DNA from: a virus
IMG/VR virus record: IMGVR_UViG_3300021378_000010
Location: 36,570 to 100,569 of that record
Direction: 5' to 3' (one strand)
DNA: 64,000 nucleotides
The position numbers and the translations under genes are program-made. This document shows, piece by piece, positions 47,459-55,968 of this stretch (positions are counted from its first letter, which is position 1; each line of letters opens with the position of its first letter). A model generated the notes under the pieces. The model had not been told where the DNA came from. It worked only from the letters and a program-made list of their open reading frames with translations, and made no database searches.

Positions 47459-48074
47459 AGTCTATCGGCGGTTCAGTAAGATCTATCCGCCTTCGAGTCG
47501 TTTTGTTCCTGAGTCGAAGATTCATGCTGATCCGTTTTGTAGTTTAGTAGGAGTTGTTTTATCTGCTCAAACTAGAGACGAGATGACTGGTCGAGCGTGC
47601 AATAATCTTTTTGCAATTACTGATACTCCAGAAGGCATTCTCGAGTTAACAGATGAACGACTTGTAGAATGCATTCGTCCTGTTGGTATGTATAACAACA
47701 AAGCAAAAAATCTCAAAAAAATGTGTACCCAACTCATCGAAAGGCACGGCGGCCAAGTTCCTAAGACTCGTCCTGAGCTGATGGCTCTTGCTGGAGTAGG
47801 TAGAAAATCAACTGACATCATGATGCGCTTTGTATATCATGAAGGAGCAATCGCTGTTGATACACATGTTCATCGTTTATCAAACAGACTTGGTTTGGTG
47901 AACACGCCATCGGCAGACGTAACAGCGGATTTTCTTGCTGAGAATACTCCAGAACAATATAAAATGAGCGCGCATGAGTGGTTTATCAACTATGGCAAGT
48001 ATGTATGTAGAGCTAGGTCTCCAAAATGTGAAGAATGCGTCTTCACAGATATTTGCTCATACTACGATAAATAA
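47442..48074 (+). CDS. nth: Endonuclease III-like DNA glycosylase
   Basis: 210 residues from ATG 47442, overlapping tk. LVGVVLSAQTRDEM, the helix-hairpin-helix LMALAGVGRKSTDIMM with the catalytic Lys, VDTHVHRLSNRLG with the catalytic Asp, and the iron-sulfur Cys pattern C-x6-C-x2-C-x5-C (CRARSPKCEECVFTDIC). Excises oxidised pyrimidines; whether it recognises or tolerates hydroxymethylcytosine derivatives is open. Confidence 0.93.
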   Translation: MSKINEVYRRFSKIYPPSSRFVPESKIHADPFCSLVGVVLSAQTRDEMTGRACNNLFAITDTPEGILELTDERLVECIRPVGMYNNKAKNLKKMCTQLIERHGGQVPKTRPELMALAGVGRKSTDIMMRFVYHEGAIAVDTHVHRLSNRLGLVNTPSADVTADFLAENTPEQYKMSAHEWFINYGKYVCRARSPKCEECVFTDICSYYDK

Positions 48075-48078
48075 CCGG

Positions 48079-48107
48079 TTGACAAATCATCATACTTGAT
48101 ATAGTAT
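48079..48107 (+). promoter_or_regulatory. Promoter of the topoisomerase II genes
   Basis: TTGACA (48079-48084), 17-base spacer, TAGTAT (48102-48107). Confidence 0.55.
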
Positions 48108-48134
48108 GATACTATAATAACATGGAGAATCACT

Positions 48135-49961
48135 TTGTCTAAACAAGAAGACTTTCGTATTCTGACAGCACGTCAGCACGTACGTCAAAGAATTGGTATG
48201 TACATGGGCTCGAGTTCTCGCGAAGAGGTCGAGCGTTTTGTTCTCGGTGAATGGAAAAAAGCGACTTATGTTCCTGCGTTGTCAAAGATGATTGACGAGA
48301 TCCTTGACAACGCTATCGACGAAGCTATCCGTACAAATTTTGAATATGCTAACAAGGTCGACGTCTCGATCAATAATAATGAAGTCACTGTAGCCGATAA
48401 CGGCCGTGGTATTCCTCAAGATGAAATCTTTGATGAAGCTACCAATCAAAAGATAATTCGTCCTGTTGCTGCATGGACTAAGGTAAATGCCGGCACGAGT
48501 TTTGATGATGCACGAGTTACTATCGGCACAAACGGAGTAGGTTCCGCAGCAACTAACTTTCTGTCTGAAAGCTTTATTGGCCGCACATGGCAGAACGGAA
48601 AGCTCATCGAAGTAAAGTGTTCTGAAGGCGGTCTTCATGCGAATGTAAAAGAAAAAAACCAAGGCGGTAATGGTACAATCGTTACCTTTACTCCTGACTT
48701 CAGCCTCTTTGAGACTGACTCTCTTGACCAACTGGATACCATCTCACTTCTCGAGGATCGTCTCATCGGTCTTCAAATGGCGTTTCCTGAGATCAAGTTT
48801 TCGTTCAATAAAAAACGAATTCAGGTAAGTGACCTCAAGAAGTATGCTGCTATGTTCAGCGATACTTCTGTAATCGAACGTTCTGATGATCTTTCGTTTT
48901 TCTTTGCATCGTCCGAAGATGGCTTTCGTTCAAATAGTTTTGTCAACGGTGTGAATACTCGCCAGGGTGGCACGTATGTCGACCATATCGTAAACAACAT
49001 AGCAGATGAGCTTGCTGTTTTGATCAAAAAGAAACATAAGATCGAAGTGCCAAAAAGCACTGTCAAGAATGGTCTTACATTTGTAATGTTTGCTCGTAAC
49101 TTCATGAACCCCAAGTTTGATAGTCAGACTAAAGAACGTCTGACAAACGGTGTATCTGAAGTTCGTAACCACTTTGACCAAACCAAAGTAAAAGACTTCA
49201 GCTATTTCGCGCGCAAGCTTTTAAATACTCCTGAGATCATTGACCCTATTATTGAAGCTCAACTTGCGAAAAAACTTGCTGCTGATCGTCGTGCTGCTAC
49301 TCTGGCTCAGAAAAAGCTGAAAAAAGTTAAAGTTGCAAAGCATATTGCTGCAAACAGTGATGACGCACTTCTTGCGTTGGTCGAGGGTGACTCTGCTATG
49401 GGCTTCCTTCTCAAGGTTCGCGATTCTAGTAAACTTGGTGCTTATCCTCTTCGTGGTGTGATCATGAACACGTGGGATATGAAGCCTGCCGATGTGCTGA
49501 AAAATAAAGAACTTGGTGAACTTGTAGCAATTCTTGGTCTTGACATCAACAATCCAGACAGTGTAGACGACATGACTTATGCTGGTGTTGCTACACTGAC
49601 TGATGCTGACCATGATGGCGCAGGTCATATTACTCCTTTGATCATTGCATTCTTCTACAAGTTCTGGCCACGACTCTTGACTGAAAAGCGCATTCACATT
49701 ACTCGTTCTCCGATTATGATTTCGACCAATGGCAAGGATGTAAAGTGGTTCTTTACATACTCTGATGCAAATGAATTTAAGTCAAACTGCAAAGGCTATA
49801 ACCACCGCTATATCAAGGGTTTGGGATCGCTTACCGAAAATGAATATGACCGCGTGATCAACAATCCGATGCTTGATACAGTCACTGTCGACGATGCTTC
49901 CTATTTTCAAATCATGTTTGGAGGAAATGCTCAACTTCGTAAGGAACTGATGAATGAATGA
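48135..49961 (+). CDS. gp39: Topoisomerase II large subunit (gp39/gp60 fused)
   Basis: 608 residues from TTG 48135 with GGAG upstream. GHKL ATPase: IDEILDNAIDEAI, VADNGRGIPQDE, GTNGVGSAATNFLS; Toprim: LVEGDSAMGFLLKV and LTDADHDGAGHITPL. In T4 the protein is split into gp39 and gp60; here it is one frame. Acts with gp52. Confidence 0.95.
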   Translation: MSKQEDFRILTARQHVRQRIGMYMGSSSREEVERFVLGEWKKATYVPALSKMIDEILDNAIDEAIRTNFEYANKVDVSINNNEVTVADNGRGIPQDEIFDEATNQKIIRPVAAWTKVNAGTSFDDARVTIGTNGVGSAATNFLSESFIGRTWQNGKLIEVKCSEGGLHANVKEKNQGGNGTIVTFTPDFSLFETDSLDQLDTISLLEDRLIGLQMAFPEIKFSFNKKRIQVSDLKKYAAMFSDTSVIERSDDLSFFFASSEDGFRSNSFVNGVNTRQGGTYVDHIVNNIADELAVLIKKKHKIEVPKSTVKNGLTFVMFARNFMNPKFDSQTKERLTNGVSEVRNHFDQTKVKDFSYFARKLLNTPEIIDPIIEAQLAKKLAADRRAATLAQKKLKKVKVAKHIAANSDDALLALVEGDSAMGFLLKVRDSSKLGAYPLRGVIMNTWDMKPADVLKNKELGELVAILGLDINNPDSVDDMTYAGVATLTDADHDGAGHITPLIIAFFYKFWPRLLTEKRIHITRSPIMISTNGKDVKWFFTYSDANEFKSNCKGYNHRYIKGLGSLTENEYDRVINNPMLDTVTVDDASYFQIMFGGNAQLRKELMNE

Positions 49962-49965
49962 GTTG

Positions 49966-49994
49966 ACAAACTTCTTCGATGATGATAATATAGA
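49966..49994 (+). promoter_or_regulatory. Promoter overlapping the 3' end of gp39
   Basis: TTGACA, 17-base spacer, TAATAT in the 60 bases before gp52 ATG 50020; supports separate gp52 transcription. Confidence 0.6.
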
Positions 49995-50019
49995 ATCAAA
50001 TGAAAAGGAAACAACTTCT

Positions 50020-51345
50020 ATGATTCGGGAATATCCAATCTCAAATGTAGCTCGAAGCGAGTGGCTCGACTTTGCGATGTACACAGTCGAGTCTCGTGCC
50101 ATCCCAAATATGATTGACGGCATGAAACCTGTGCAGCGTTTCTACGTTTATTCGTCTATCAAAAACAGTAAGACCGACTTCAAAAAGGTCAGCGCGGTTT
50201 CTGGCGTAGTTTCAGACTATGGTTATAACCACGGTGAGGGTTCTGCTGCTGGTGCAGGCCAGCTTATGGCTGCTGAATGGTCAAACAATATCTGTCTCGT
50301 AGAAGGTCGAGGTTCTTTCGGTACTCGATTAGTTCAATCAGCTGCAGCTGCTCGTTACACTTACACTCGACTGCACAAAAACTTCAGCAAATACATCAAA
50401 GATATTGATCTTGCTCCTATTCACGAAGATCCTGAGCACGAACCTCCACGTTTTTATGTTCCAGTAATTCCTTTGGTTCTTACAAATGGAGTCAAGGGTA
50501 TTGCAACTGGTTTTGCAACTAATATTCTACCTCGCGATCCTGAAGATCTTGTGCGCGCTTGTGCTGAGTATATCAAAACTGGTAACATTGACAAGAAAGT
50601 TCGAGTAAAGTTTCCAGACTTCAACGGAACTGTAATATGCAATCCAGAAGAAGGACGATACTACTGCAACGGCATTTTTGAACGCAAAAGCAAAACTCAG
50701 CTCCTTATTACTGAAGTTCCTTATGGATATGACCGCGAAGGTTATGTAAAGGTTCTTGACAATCTTGAGGACGCTGGTCATATTGTCGGTTACGATGATC
50801 TATGCGACAAGTCTGGGTTTAAGTTCGAAATCAAACTGAAGCAAAACACTTCGGCAAATTGGGATAATCAAAAGATTATCTCCGCCTTTAAGCTTTCAAA
50901 GCCGTTCACTGAAAACTTGACGGTTATTGATTATCGTGGGAAGCTAAAAGAATACACGGATGAACGCGATCTTGTTCGTGACTTCTGCGACTATCGCAAT
51001 ACTATCTTGCAAAAACGCATTGATCTTCGTAAGTCTGAAGCTGAAGAACTTGGCCGCTGGTTGACGGTAAAAATGGAATTCATTCAAGCTGTTCTTGATG
51101 ATAAGATCAAATTCAAAAATCAGAAGAAAGCAGAAGTTGCAAAACAGATTTTTGCTAATACTCAAGCAACTTCAGATGATGATGCTGACCGCTTGCTTCG
51201 TATCAACATCATGAGTTTGACTGATGAAATGGTAAAGCAACTTGCCAAAGAAATTAAGGAAGCTCAAAAACAACTCGAGTACTGGATGAAAACAACCGCC
51301 AAAAAGCAGTTTCTCAATGACCTTGAAGAGTTGACCACTGGTTAA
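50020..51345 (+). CDS. gp52: Topoisomerase II medium subunit gp52
   Basis: 441 residues from ATG 50020 (MIREYPISNVARSEWLDFAM), which has AAAGGAAACAACTTCT upstream and aligns with the T4 gp52 start region before YTVESRAIPNMIDGMKPVQR. The active-site Tyr is in SAAAARYTYTRLH. An upstream in-frame ATG (49954) would add 22 residues that consist of a promoter and ribosome site rather than protein. Confidence 0.93.
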   Translation: MIREYPISNVARSEWLDFAMYTVESRAIPNMIDGMKPVQRFYVYSSIKNSKTDFKKVSAVSGVVSDYGYNHGEGSAAGAGQLMAAEWSNNICLVEGRGSFGTRLVQSAAAARYTYTRLHKNFSKYIKDIDLAPIHEDPEHEPPRFYVPVIPLVLTNGVKGIATGFATNILPRDPEDLVRACAEYIKTGNIDKKVRVKFPDFNGTVICNPEEGRYYCNGIFERKSKTQLLITEVPYGYDREGYVKVLDNLEDAGHIVGYDDLCDKSGFKFEIKLKQNTSANWDNQKIISAFKLSKPFTENLTVIDYRGKLKEYTDERDLVRDFCDYRNTILQKRIDLRKSEAEELGRWLTVKMEFIQAVLDDKIKFKNQKKAEVAKQIFANTQATSDDDADRLLRINIMSLTDEMVKQLAKEIKEAQKQLEYWMKTTAKKQFLNDLEELTTG

Positions 51346-51433
51346 CATTTAAAACTTTGCCTATGTTGACATAAACAGACTCAACACGGGCACTCTACGA
51401 TCAACTAGATCAGTCTAATTTGGAGTATAAGAC

Positions 51434-51754
51434 ATGACCAATAAAAATATGAGCGAAACTGCTATCAAGAATGCAAAAGCCGCATTTAAACGTGGAATTG
51501 ATGACGAAAATGACAACGCATTTTCAACAAGGCGCCTTCGAGTAGATGAAAAATATCGCCACTTTTATGATAAAGCTCGTGAACTTAGAGCAGAACAGTT
51601 AGCACCAGAGCGGGCAAAAAAATTACTCGAAGATGAGGCTAATGGTATTGTTCAAGAACCACGTACAAACATATTTGAAGTTAGAGAAAAGGCGCGAAAA
51701 CTTAATAATGCTTCAGCTGCTCGTCGTCGTAAAGCTGAAGCTGGTGAACTTTAA
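51434..51754 (+). CDS. Hypothetical 106-residue charged protein
   Basis: Not recognised. Helical, rich in Ala, Arg and Glu (RHFYDKARELRAEQLAPERA, then KARKLNNASAARRRKAEAGE). Follows gp52 by 88 bases that show no clear promoter. Confidence 0.7.
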   Translation: MTNKNMSETAIKNAKAAFKRGIDDENDNAFSTRRLRVDEKYRHFYDKARELRAEQLAPERAKKLLEDEANGIVQEPRTNIFEVREKARKLNNASAARRRKAEAGEL

Positions 51755-51775
51755 CTAATACAAAAACTTTTTTAG

Positions 51776-51802
51776 TTGACATTTGTTCCGAATCAGTATA
51801 GT
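51776..51802 (+). promoter_or_regulatory. GAATCAG-type promoter
   Basis: TTGACA, CCGAATCAG, TATAGT; near-identical to 36348. Confidence 0.7.
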
Positions 51803-51832
51803 ATCATAATAGGTTAACCAAAGGAGACCATT

Positions 51833-52126
51833 ATGGCCCACGCACCTTTCAATCAAACCACTGGTATCGGCGAACCTGTTATTGGTTGCTTTACTGAATC
51901 TGACCATGGTCATCGATTTGATTATGCCATGCATGATGATTTTGTACTTGCTCCGCCTGCACACGGCGGTAAAAACATGAGATTTCCTCACAAGGTATGG
52001 GTTGGTCCTCTTGGCGAATATCGCGCAGCAAACGTCATGAAAACCTGTGTACATATTATCACTGGCGAAACTGACTTTGGTTGGATCGTTGAAAAGTGGA
52101 ACATCAAAAATCATCAGAGGTACTAA
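51833..52126 (+). CDS. Hypothetical 97-residue protein
   Basis: Not recognised. His/Asp-rich start GCFTESDHGHRFDYAMHDDF could bind metal. ATG after AAAGGAGACCATT. Followed by a lipoprotein gene 2 bases later. Confidence 0.7.
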   Translation: MAHAPFNQTTGIGEPVIGCFTESDHGHRFDYAMHDDFVLAPPAHGGKNMRFPHKVWVGPLGEYRAANVMKTCVHIITGETDFGWIVEKWNIKNHQRY

Positions 52127-52128
52127 CA

Positions 52129-52326
52129 ATGAAATATTCTCTTCTTGCATCAGTTCTTTTGCTTGCAGCGTGTAGCTCGCAAGATCAACCGCTTCTTGAT
52201 CATCTTGAAGCAGAGCGCGACTTTCACGCGCATCAAGCATATCTTGAATGGCTCTATACGAAGTATGACGCAGAGTACATCGACGATTGTTTTTACTATG
52301 AAGACCTCGTTTGTGAGTTTGAGTAG
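52129..52326 (+). CDS. Small lipoprotein
   Basis: 65 residues from ATG 52129. Signal MKYSLLASVLLLAAC with lipobox LLAAC, mature part SSQDQPLLDHLEAERDFHAH and acidic tail. Inner- or outer-membrane anchored; might be a spanin part or superinfection-exclusion factor, without further evidence. Confidence 0.75.
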   Translation: MKYSLLASVLLLAACSSQDQPLLDHLEAERDFHAHQAYLEWLYTKYDAEYIDDCFYYEDLVCEFE

Positions 52327-52353
52327 TTGACATTTGCTCCGAATCAGTATAGA
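52327..52353 (+). promoter_or_regulatory. GAATCAG-type promoter
   Basis: TTGACA one base after the lipoprotein stop, CCGAATCAG, TATAGA. Confidence 0.7.
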
Positions 52354-52377
52354 TTTATAATATAAGGAGAAAAACAA

Positions 52378-52977
52378 ATGAAAAATATTGAAGATCAACA
52401 AGTATCGGTATTCGTAAACGACTATCATAAGTTCGTTCATATCGGTGTATACAACATGTATGATAAAGAAGGTCGACCGAACTACGGCGCTTCTCTTCAT
52501 TCGCAGTATCGTGAGTCTGTACGTGCACGGCGTCACGCAAATAAGCAAGATGCAAAAGGCACAGATCGTGCTTTTGGTAATTCTTTTCAAGTTCGTCTAA
52601 TGAATACGAGTATCGATCAGTGGGAAGTTGATTCAAACACTCAAAATCTAGAATTGAGTCAAGCTCAAGATCTTGCTCACGAACTTTCAGAGCTTTTTGC
52701 TTCAAAGGGTTATGGAATTACAGGTAGCCGCGGCTCAAAATCAATTCGTCATCTTGGCACTAATAAATATGCTACAAGTATCATAATCAAAAATGCTACT
52801 ATGAAGCGTATTCATCAAATCGTGGAAAAGCTGACAGAAGGCTATCACGATATTCTCAATGTTCGGCGTGTTCAGTCTGTAATCTATAGTAGATATATTG
52901 ATCCGAATGGTGACTTCGATACTCGTCGCAAGTTTTGGAACTTTATTGATGAAAATTTTGATCAATACGCTGCGTAA
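52378..52977 (+). CDS. Hypothetical 199-residue protein
   Basis: Not recognised. Mixed composition; a block ELFASKGYGITGSRGSKSIR and a C-terminal FDTRRKFWNFIDENFDQYAA. Its stop overlaps the start of the peptidase gene. Confidence 0.75.
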   Translation: MKNIEDQQVSVFVNDYHKFVHIGVYNMYDKEGRPNYGASLHSQYRESVRARRHANKQDAKGTDRAFGNSFQVRLMNTSIDQWEVDSNTQNLELSQAQDLAHELSELFASKGYGITGSRGSKSIRHLGTNKYATSIIIKNATMKRIHQIVEKLTEGYHDILNVRRVQSVIYSRYIDPNGDFDTRRKFWNFIDENFDQYAA

Positions 52978-53345
52978 TGCTTATAAAAGTACTGAAAACT
53001 CATAATCAAGAAGCTATTTCCGAATTAGTATCTCATGTGTGTCAGCTTCTTGACTTTCATCCGTCTAATATAGAGATTGATGATTTGTATGAAAAAGGTA
53101 TAAATGGTATGTGCATCGATTTATCTCAAGATGAGTTTTTGATACTTTTACGAGATCACGACAGAATGATGCATACGCTGGTCCACGAACTCGTACATGC
53201 AAAGCAGTACATGAAACAAAATCTTGGCAGTTATCTTGACGCTCAATCTATAAACTATGAAACGGCTTGGTGGGAAGTCGAAGCAAGAAAACTTACAAAA
53301 TATATTATGGAGAACTACGATGAACGTAATGGTACTGCAGAATAA
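52977..53345 (+). CDS. Putative zinc metallopeptidase
   Basis: 122 residues. HDRMMHTLVHELVHAKQYMK contains HExxH, and the third ligand could be Glu in ETAWWEVEARKLTKY. Resembles minimal SprT/ImmA-type gluzincins. No secretion signal, so a cytoplasmic target is likely. Confidence 0.65.
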   Translation: MLIKVLKTHNQEAISELVSHVCQLLDFHPSNIEIDDLYEKGINGMCIDLSQDEFLILLRDHDRMMHTLVHELVHAKQYMKQNLGSYLDAQSINYETAWWEVEARKLTKYIMENYDERNGTAE

Positions 53346-53508
53346 CGAAGCATTCAGTAAGTTGACTTCAGATGTGATAGCACGTCAACACTTTATCGCG
53401 TATGGTGATGGAGACGGATACTTTCGTATTGTAAAAGATAGATTTAGAAATAATTACGGTACAAGGATTTCAGAAAATGTTTTGCATTGGTATCTCGCGT
53501 ATAAATAA
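53320..53508 (+). CDS. Hypothetical 62-residue protein
   Basis: ATG 53320 with TATGGAGAACTACG, overlapping the peptidase end. Ends RISENVLHWYLAYK; the last codons contain a TATAAATA late box. Confidence 0.6.
   Translation: MNVMVLQNNEAFSKLTSDVIARQHFIAYGDGDGYFRIVKDRFRNNYGTRISENVLHWYLAYK
53500..53507 (+). promoter_or_regulatory. Late promoter TATAAATA
   Basis: Exact match 25 bases before the fibre-like gene. Confidence 0.75.
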
Positions 53509-53531
53509 TACAAAACAAGCGCGAGTATCAC

Positions 53532-54437
53532 ATGGCTATTACATCACTATCTAATCTGAGTATGAACACAATTGCCAACGAGTTTGGTGGATCTACTCCG
53601 CACTCAATTTTAGAATATTATGTGGATGGGGGTCTGATACCAACATTAAGACGAAACGTAGAGCGGATACCAGCAAATCTTGACAATATAATTTCGAATG
53701 TGCCCATAAGTTTAAGCAATTTTTCTGGTACTGCGAGAGAATACTTTTTTGAAGAATCTTATCGAGGCGGATCAGGCACTGTAACATTTAACGTACAAAC
53801 TGGATATTACAAAACTATTTTTGTATGTGGAGTTACAGACACACTTCCACTTAACACGACAGTAAATAATTTGCCATTGCCGACAATAACTTCTCCATTT
53901 TCAAGCAGCTTTCTTTCGTTGAGAACTGGACCAGAGCAACCATCTACAAATTTGGGTTCAGATGCTACAGTAAATGGTTATTCAGTTGTTACATACGATA
54001 CTACAGTTTCAAGTATTACCATATCGCTTCCAGCTGCGGTTTCTAATTATCTTATTATTACTGGATATAACACAGAACCAAATTACAGCGCTGATTTGCA
54101 ATATTTTACAACGCAGCAATATGTTGTAGCATTTGAATCTTCAAGTAGTTCAGATGCTATAATTTTAGGATCTGGTGGCGGTGTTGCGGAACTTCCGCTA
54201 AAAGGACCAAGAGTCAGATATGATTCTGGTATAGGTGATGCGCTTTCGATAAATGTTGTACTTATTTCAGCGATAGGAAATAACGTCAACAGCCCAATTG
54301 CTGGAACAAATTTCAATTACGGACCAACCAGCAGAATGATAGCAAGCTTTGACAGTACAAATACCGGTTCTGGAACCACAACGTATACAATACCAGGAAC
54401 GACGTTGCAAGCTGCAGCTATTATGTTTAGAGTGTAA
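53532..54437 (+). CDS. Probable tail fibre or virion surface protein
   Basis: 301 residues. N-terminal MNTIANEFGGSTPHSILEYY and NVPISLSNFSGTAREYFFEE follow the IAxEFGG...IsLSdFxG pattern common in marine phage tail and adhesin proteins; the rest is Ser/Thr/Gly-rich beta sequence. Preceded by a late promoter, which supports a structural role. Confidence 0.7.
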   Translation: MAITSLSNLSMNTIANEFGGSTPHSILEYYVDGGLIPTLRRNVERIPANLDNIISNVPISLSNFSGTAREYFFEESYRGGSGTVTFNVQTGYYKTIFVCGVTDTLPLNTTVNNLPLPTITSPFSSSFLSLRTGPEQPSTNLGSDATVNGYSVVTYDTTVSSITISLPAAVSNYLIITGYNTEPNYSADLQYFTTQQYVVAFESSSSSDAIILGSGGGVAELPLKGPRVRYDSGIGDALSINVVLISAIGNNVNSPIAGTNFNYGPTSRMIASFDSTNTGSGTTTYTIPGTTLQAAAIMFRV

Positions 54438-54466
54438 AAAAGTTTGTAGCACGCCGTCTTTCCGAT

Positions 54467-54474
54467 ATAAATAA
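54467..54474 (+). promoter_or_regulatory. Late promoter TATAAATA
   Basis: Exact match 26 bases before a 24-codon ORF. Confidence 0.6.
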
Positions 54475-54499
54475 ATGTATGATAATAAAGAAGAGAAAA

Positions 54500-54574
54500 A
54501 TGCTTTCGATACTCGCCCAGAATAGTGTAACAAATTGGTCCGATCTTCCGGGTGGAGGGTTCGAGTTGCTTTGA
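54500..54574 (+). CDS. 24-residue late peptide
   Basis: ATG after AAGAAGAGAAAA, encoding MLSILAQNSVTNWSDLPGGG and four more residues. Flanked by a late box and a strong terminator, so it is probably expressed late. Function unknown. Confidence 0.45.
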   Translation: MLSILAQNSVTNWSDLPGGGFELL

Positions 54575-54601
54575 CGTGGAATGTACATATCTACTTTAAG
54601 C

Positions 54602-54633
54602 AACTCGGGACATAAAAATCCCGAGTTTTTTAT
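54602..54633 (+). terminator. Rho-independent terminator
   Basis: AACTCGGGA (54602-54610) with TCCCGAGTT (54619-54627) and a T run. Confidence 0.9.
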
Positions 54634-54640
54634 TTTGTTG

Positions 54641-54667
54641 TTGACATTTCGTGAGAATCGGTATAGT
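54641..54667 (+). promoter_or_regulatory. GAATCAG-type promoter (GAATCGG variant)
   Basis: TTGACA, GAATCGG, TATAGT. No ORF follows before the next promoter at 54754; about 90 bases of unassigned RNA. Confidence 0.65.
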
Positions 54668-54753
54668 ATGATAATATAAGGAATCAAGGAATAAACCACG
54701 ACGAGCCAAGCTCAAGACGGTAAAACTTTTTTCCTTAAACTGAACTTTTTAGG

Positions 54754-54780
54754 TTGACAAATACACCGAATCAGTTTAAT
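54754..54780 (+). promoter_or_regulatory. GAATCAG-type promoter of tRNA array 2
   Basis: TTGACA, GAATCAG, TTTAAT; followed by the boxA leader. Confidence 0.65.
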
Positions 54781-54800
54781 ATGATAATATAAGGAATGAA

Positions 54801-54959
54801 AATTCCTACGCTCTTTGAAAATTTGCTCCTTTTATCTTCTAGGCACATGCCGATAATGAAGATGGAAACAGACTTGCTCTGTTTTCACATGCACTAAAGA
54901 AAGTGTCTGATTAAGCTCAGCGAAAGGACGTGAAGCGTATAGTGCAGCTGAAAACAGAG
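54801..54959 (+). ncRNA. tRNA-array leader L2 with boxA and a conserved helix
   Basis: CGCTCTTTGAAAATTT (54809-54824) is close to the rRNA boxA sequence. 54877-54896 (CTCTGTTTTCACATGCACTA) pairs with 54940-54959; the competing hairpin is GAAACAGA/TCTGTTTT. Same plan as L1 with covarying stems. The following stretch to 55080 shows no gene. Confidence 0.6.
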
Positions 54960-55086
54960 CTTCAAAGATAGAGTCGGTATCAATGGTGTTGAGATACTAA
55001 ATATGGCTACTATCTACCGTATGGACTTCTAATAAATTTGACATACGGTTACAACGAATTATTATTGCTGGTTCGTCAATTAACCA

Positions 55087-55113
55087 TTGACATTGTGATA
55101 GAATCAGTATATA
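55087..55113 (+). promoter_or_regulatory. GAATCAG-type promoter
   Basis: TTGACA, GAATCAG, TATATA; feeds a structured RNA and tRNA-Asn. Confidence 0.7.
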
Positions 55114-55125
55114 AATTAAGTATCG

Positions 55126-55196
55126 AGACGATGTTGAGTGGTTGTCGAACCCCTGGTTCTAAAGTTCCAAAAACGACATTAAGAGATACATCGTCT
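55126..55196 (+). ncRNA. Terminal-helix RNA, 9-bp stem
   Basis: AGACGATGT (55126-55134) with ACATCGTCT (55188-55196); inner TGTCG/CGACA and AACC/GGTT. Starts close to the predicted transcription start of promoter 55087. Confidence 0.45.
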
Positions 55197-55242
55197 GACG
55201 TAGCCTGCGCGTCGTTAGTAAACAAGTTCGGGCCAAGATTAT

Positions 55243-55317
55243 TCCTCAGTGGCCCTAAGGTAGGGCATCCGACTGTTAATCGGCGATTAGTTGGTTCGAT
55301 TCCAACCTGAGGAGCCA
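55243..55317 (+). tRNA. tRNA-Asn(GTT)
   Basis: Acceptor TCCTCAG/CTGAGGA perfect, G73, anticodon loop CTGTTAA, CCA encoded. Confidence 0.92.
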
Positions 55318-55322
55318 AATAG

Positions 55323-55371
55323 GTAAGGGATAACAACGGCAGTCTCATTGCGTAGCAACGGTTGCCCTTAC
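55323..55371 (+). ncRNA. Short stem-loop between tRNAs
   Basis: GTAAGGG/CCCTTAC 7-bp closing stem. Confidence 0.35.
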
Positions 55372-55381
55372 TAAAGAATAT

Positions 55382-55457
55382 TGCGGGGTAGAGAAGTAGC
55401 ATCTCGTCTGACTCATAATCAGAAGATCGCTGGTGCAAGTCCAGCCCACCGCAACCA
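55382..55457 (+). tRNA. tRNA-Met (CAT), unusual T-loop
   Basis: Acceptor TGCGGGG/CACCGCA with one G-A mismatch, anticodon loop CTCATAA, T stem GCTGG/CCAGC with loop TGCAAGT (G55). CCA encoded. Confidence 0.8.
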
Positions 55458-55462
55458 AATTT

Positions 55463-55537
55463 GCCCTTATAGCTCAGTTGGTAGAGCGCTGTACTTGTAA
55501 TGCAGATGTCCGGCGTTCGATTCGTCGTGAGGGCACC
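55463..55537 (+). tRNA. tRNA-Thr(TGT)
   Basis: Acceptor GCCCTTA/TGAGGGC, anticodon loop CTTGTAA, T-loop TTCGATT, CCA encoded. Confidence 0.92.
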
Positions 55538-55544
55538 AAAACAA

Positions 55545-55622
55545 TGCTCTTGTAGCTCAATTGGTCAGAGCAGAGCGCTCATAACGCTTTGGTTCGGGGT
55601 TCGAGTCCCTGCGGGAGCACCA
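55545..55622 (+). tRNA. tRNA-Met or Ile2 (CAT)
   Basis: Acceptor GCTCTTG/CGGGAGC, anticodon loop CTCATAA in stem GAGCG/CGCTT (Ile2-like look), CCA encoded. Confidence 0.88.
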
Positions 55623-55628
55623 AAAATA

Positions 55629-55689
55629 GGATCGGTTCAGCAAACAAAAACGCTAATTATTATAGTCTTAGCGGACAAAAACGATCCTG
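55629..55689 (+). ncRNA. Y-RNA-like element E7
   Basis: Closing helix GGATCG/CGATCC, GTTCAGCAAACAAAAA, inner hairpin CGCTAA/TTAGCG, GACAAAAA; TG follows. Same skeleton as E1, 11 kb away and inside the tRNA array. Confidence 0.6.
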
Positions 55690-55699
55690 ATAGAATAAT

Positions 55700-55782
55700 G
55701 CGGGTATGGTGTAATTGGTAGCCACGACAGACTTAGAATCTGTTGCTTCGGCGTGGGGGTTCGAGTCCCTCTACCCGCACCA
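55700..55782 (+). tRNA. tRNA-Leu(TAG)
   Basis: Acceptor GCGGGTA/TACCCGC, anticodon loop CTTAGAA, long variable arm, CCA encoded. Confidence 0.92.
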
Positions 55783-55788
55783 ATAAAT

Positions 55789-55866
55789 GGGCCTTGACTG
55801 TGTAAATGGCTAACAGGCGTTTGTAACTCAAGTGTGCCAGGAGTTCAACTCTCCTAAGGTCCACCA
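55789..55866 (+). tRNA. tRNA of uncertain identity (Val AAC or Thr TGT)
   Basis: Acceptor GGGCCTT/AAGGTCC, D stem CTGT/ACAG and T stem AGGAG/CTCCT are sound; the anticodon stem is irregular (CGTTT/AAGTG gives loop GTAACTC, anticodon AAC). CCA encoded. Confidence 0.6.
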
Positions 55867-55868
55867 AA

Positions 55869-55968
55869 ATAGACTGGATATAATCACCCCTTGTGAGGGT
55901 GACCCAAGGACTCAGTAACGAGATACAGCGAAGGGTTGTTGGTCAAGGTTGCAAACAACCCAGTCTAT
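55869..55968 (+). ncRNA. Terminal-helix RNA, 9-bp stem
   Basis: ATAGACTGG (55869-55877) with CCAGTCTAT (55960-55968); inner TCACCC/GGGTGA and GGGTTGTT/AACAACCC hairpins. Part of a 300-base stretch without protein genes. Confidence 0.45.

Noticed and set aside
49954-50019. N-terminal 22-codon extension of gp52
   Set aside because: The stretch is a TTGACA-17-TAATAT promoter plus AAAGGAAAC ribosome site, and homologues start at the internal ATG.
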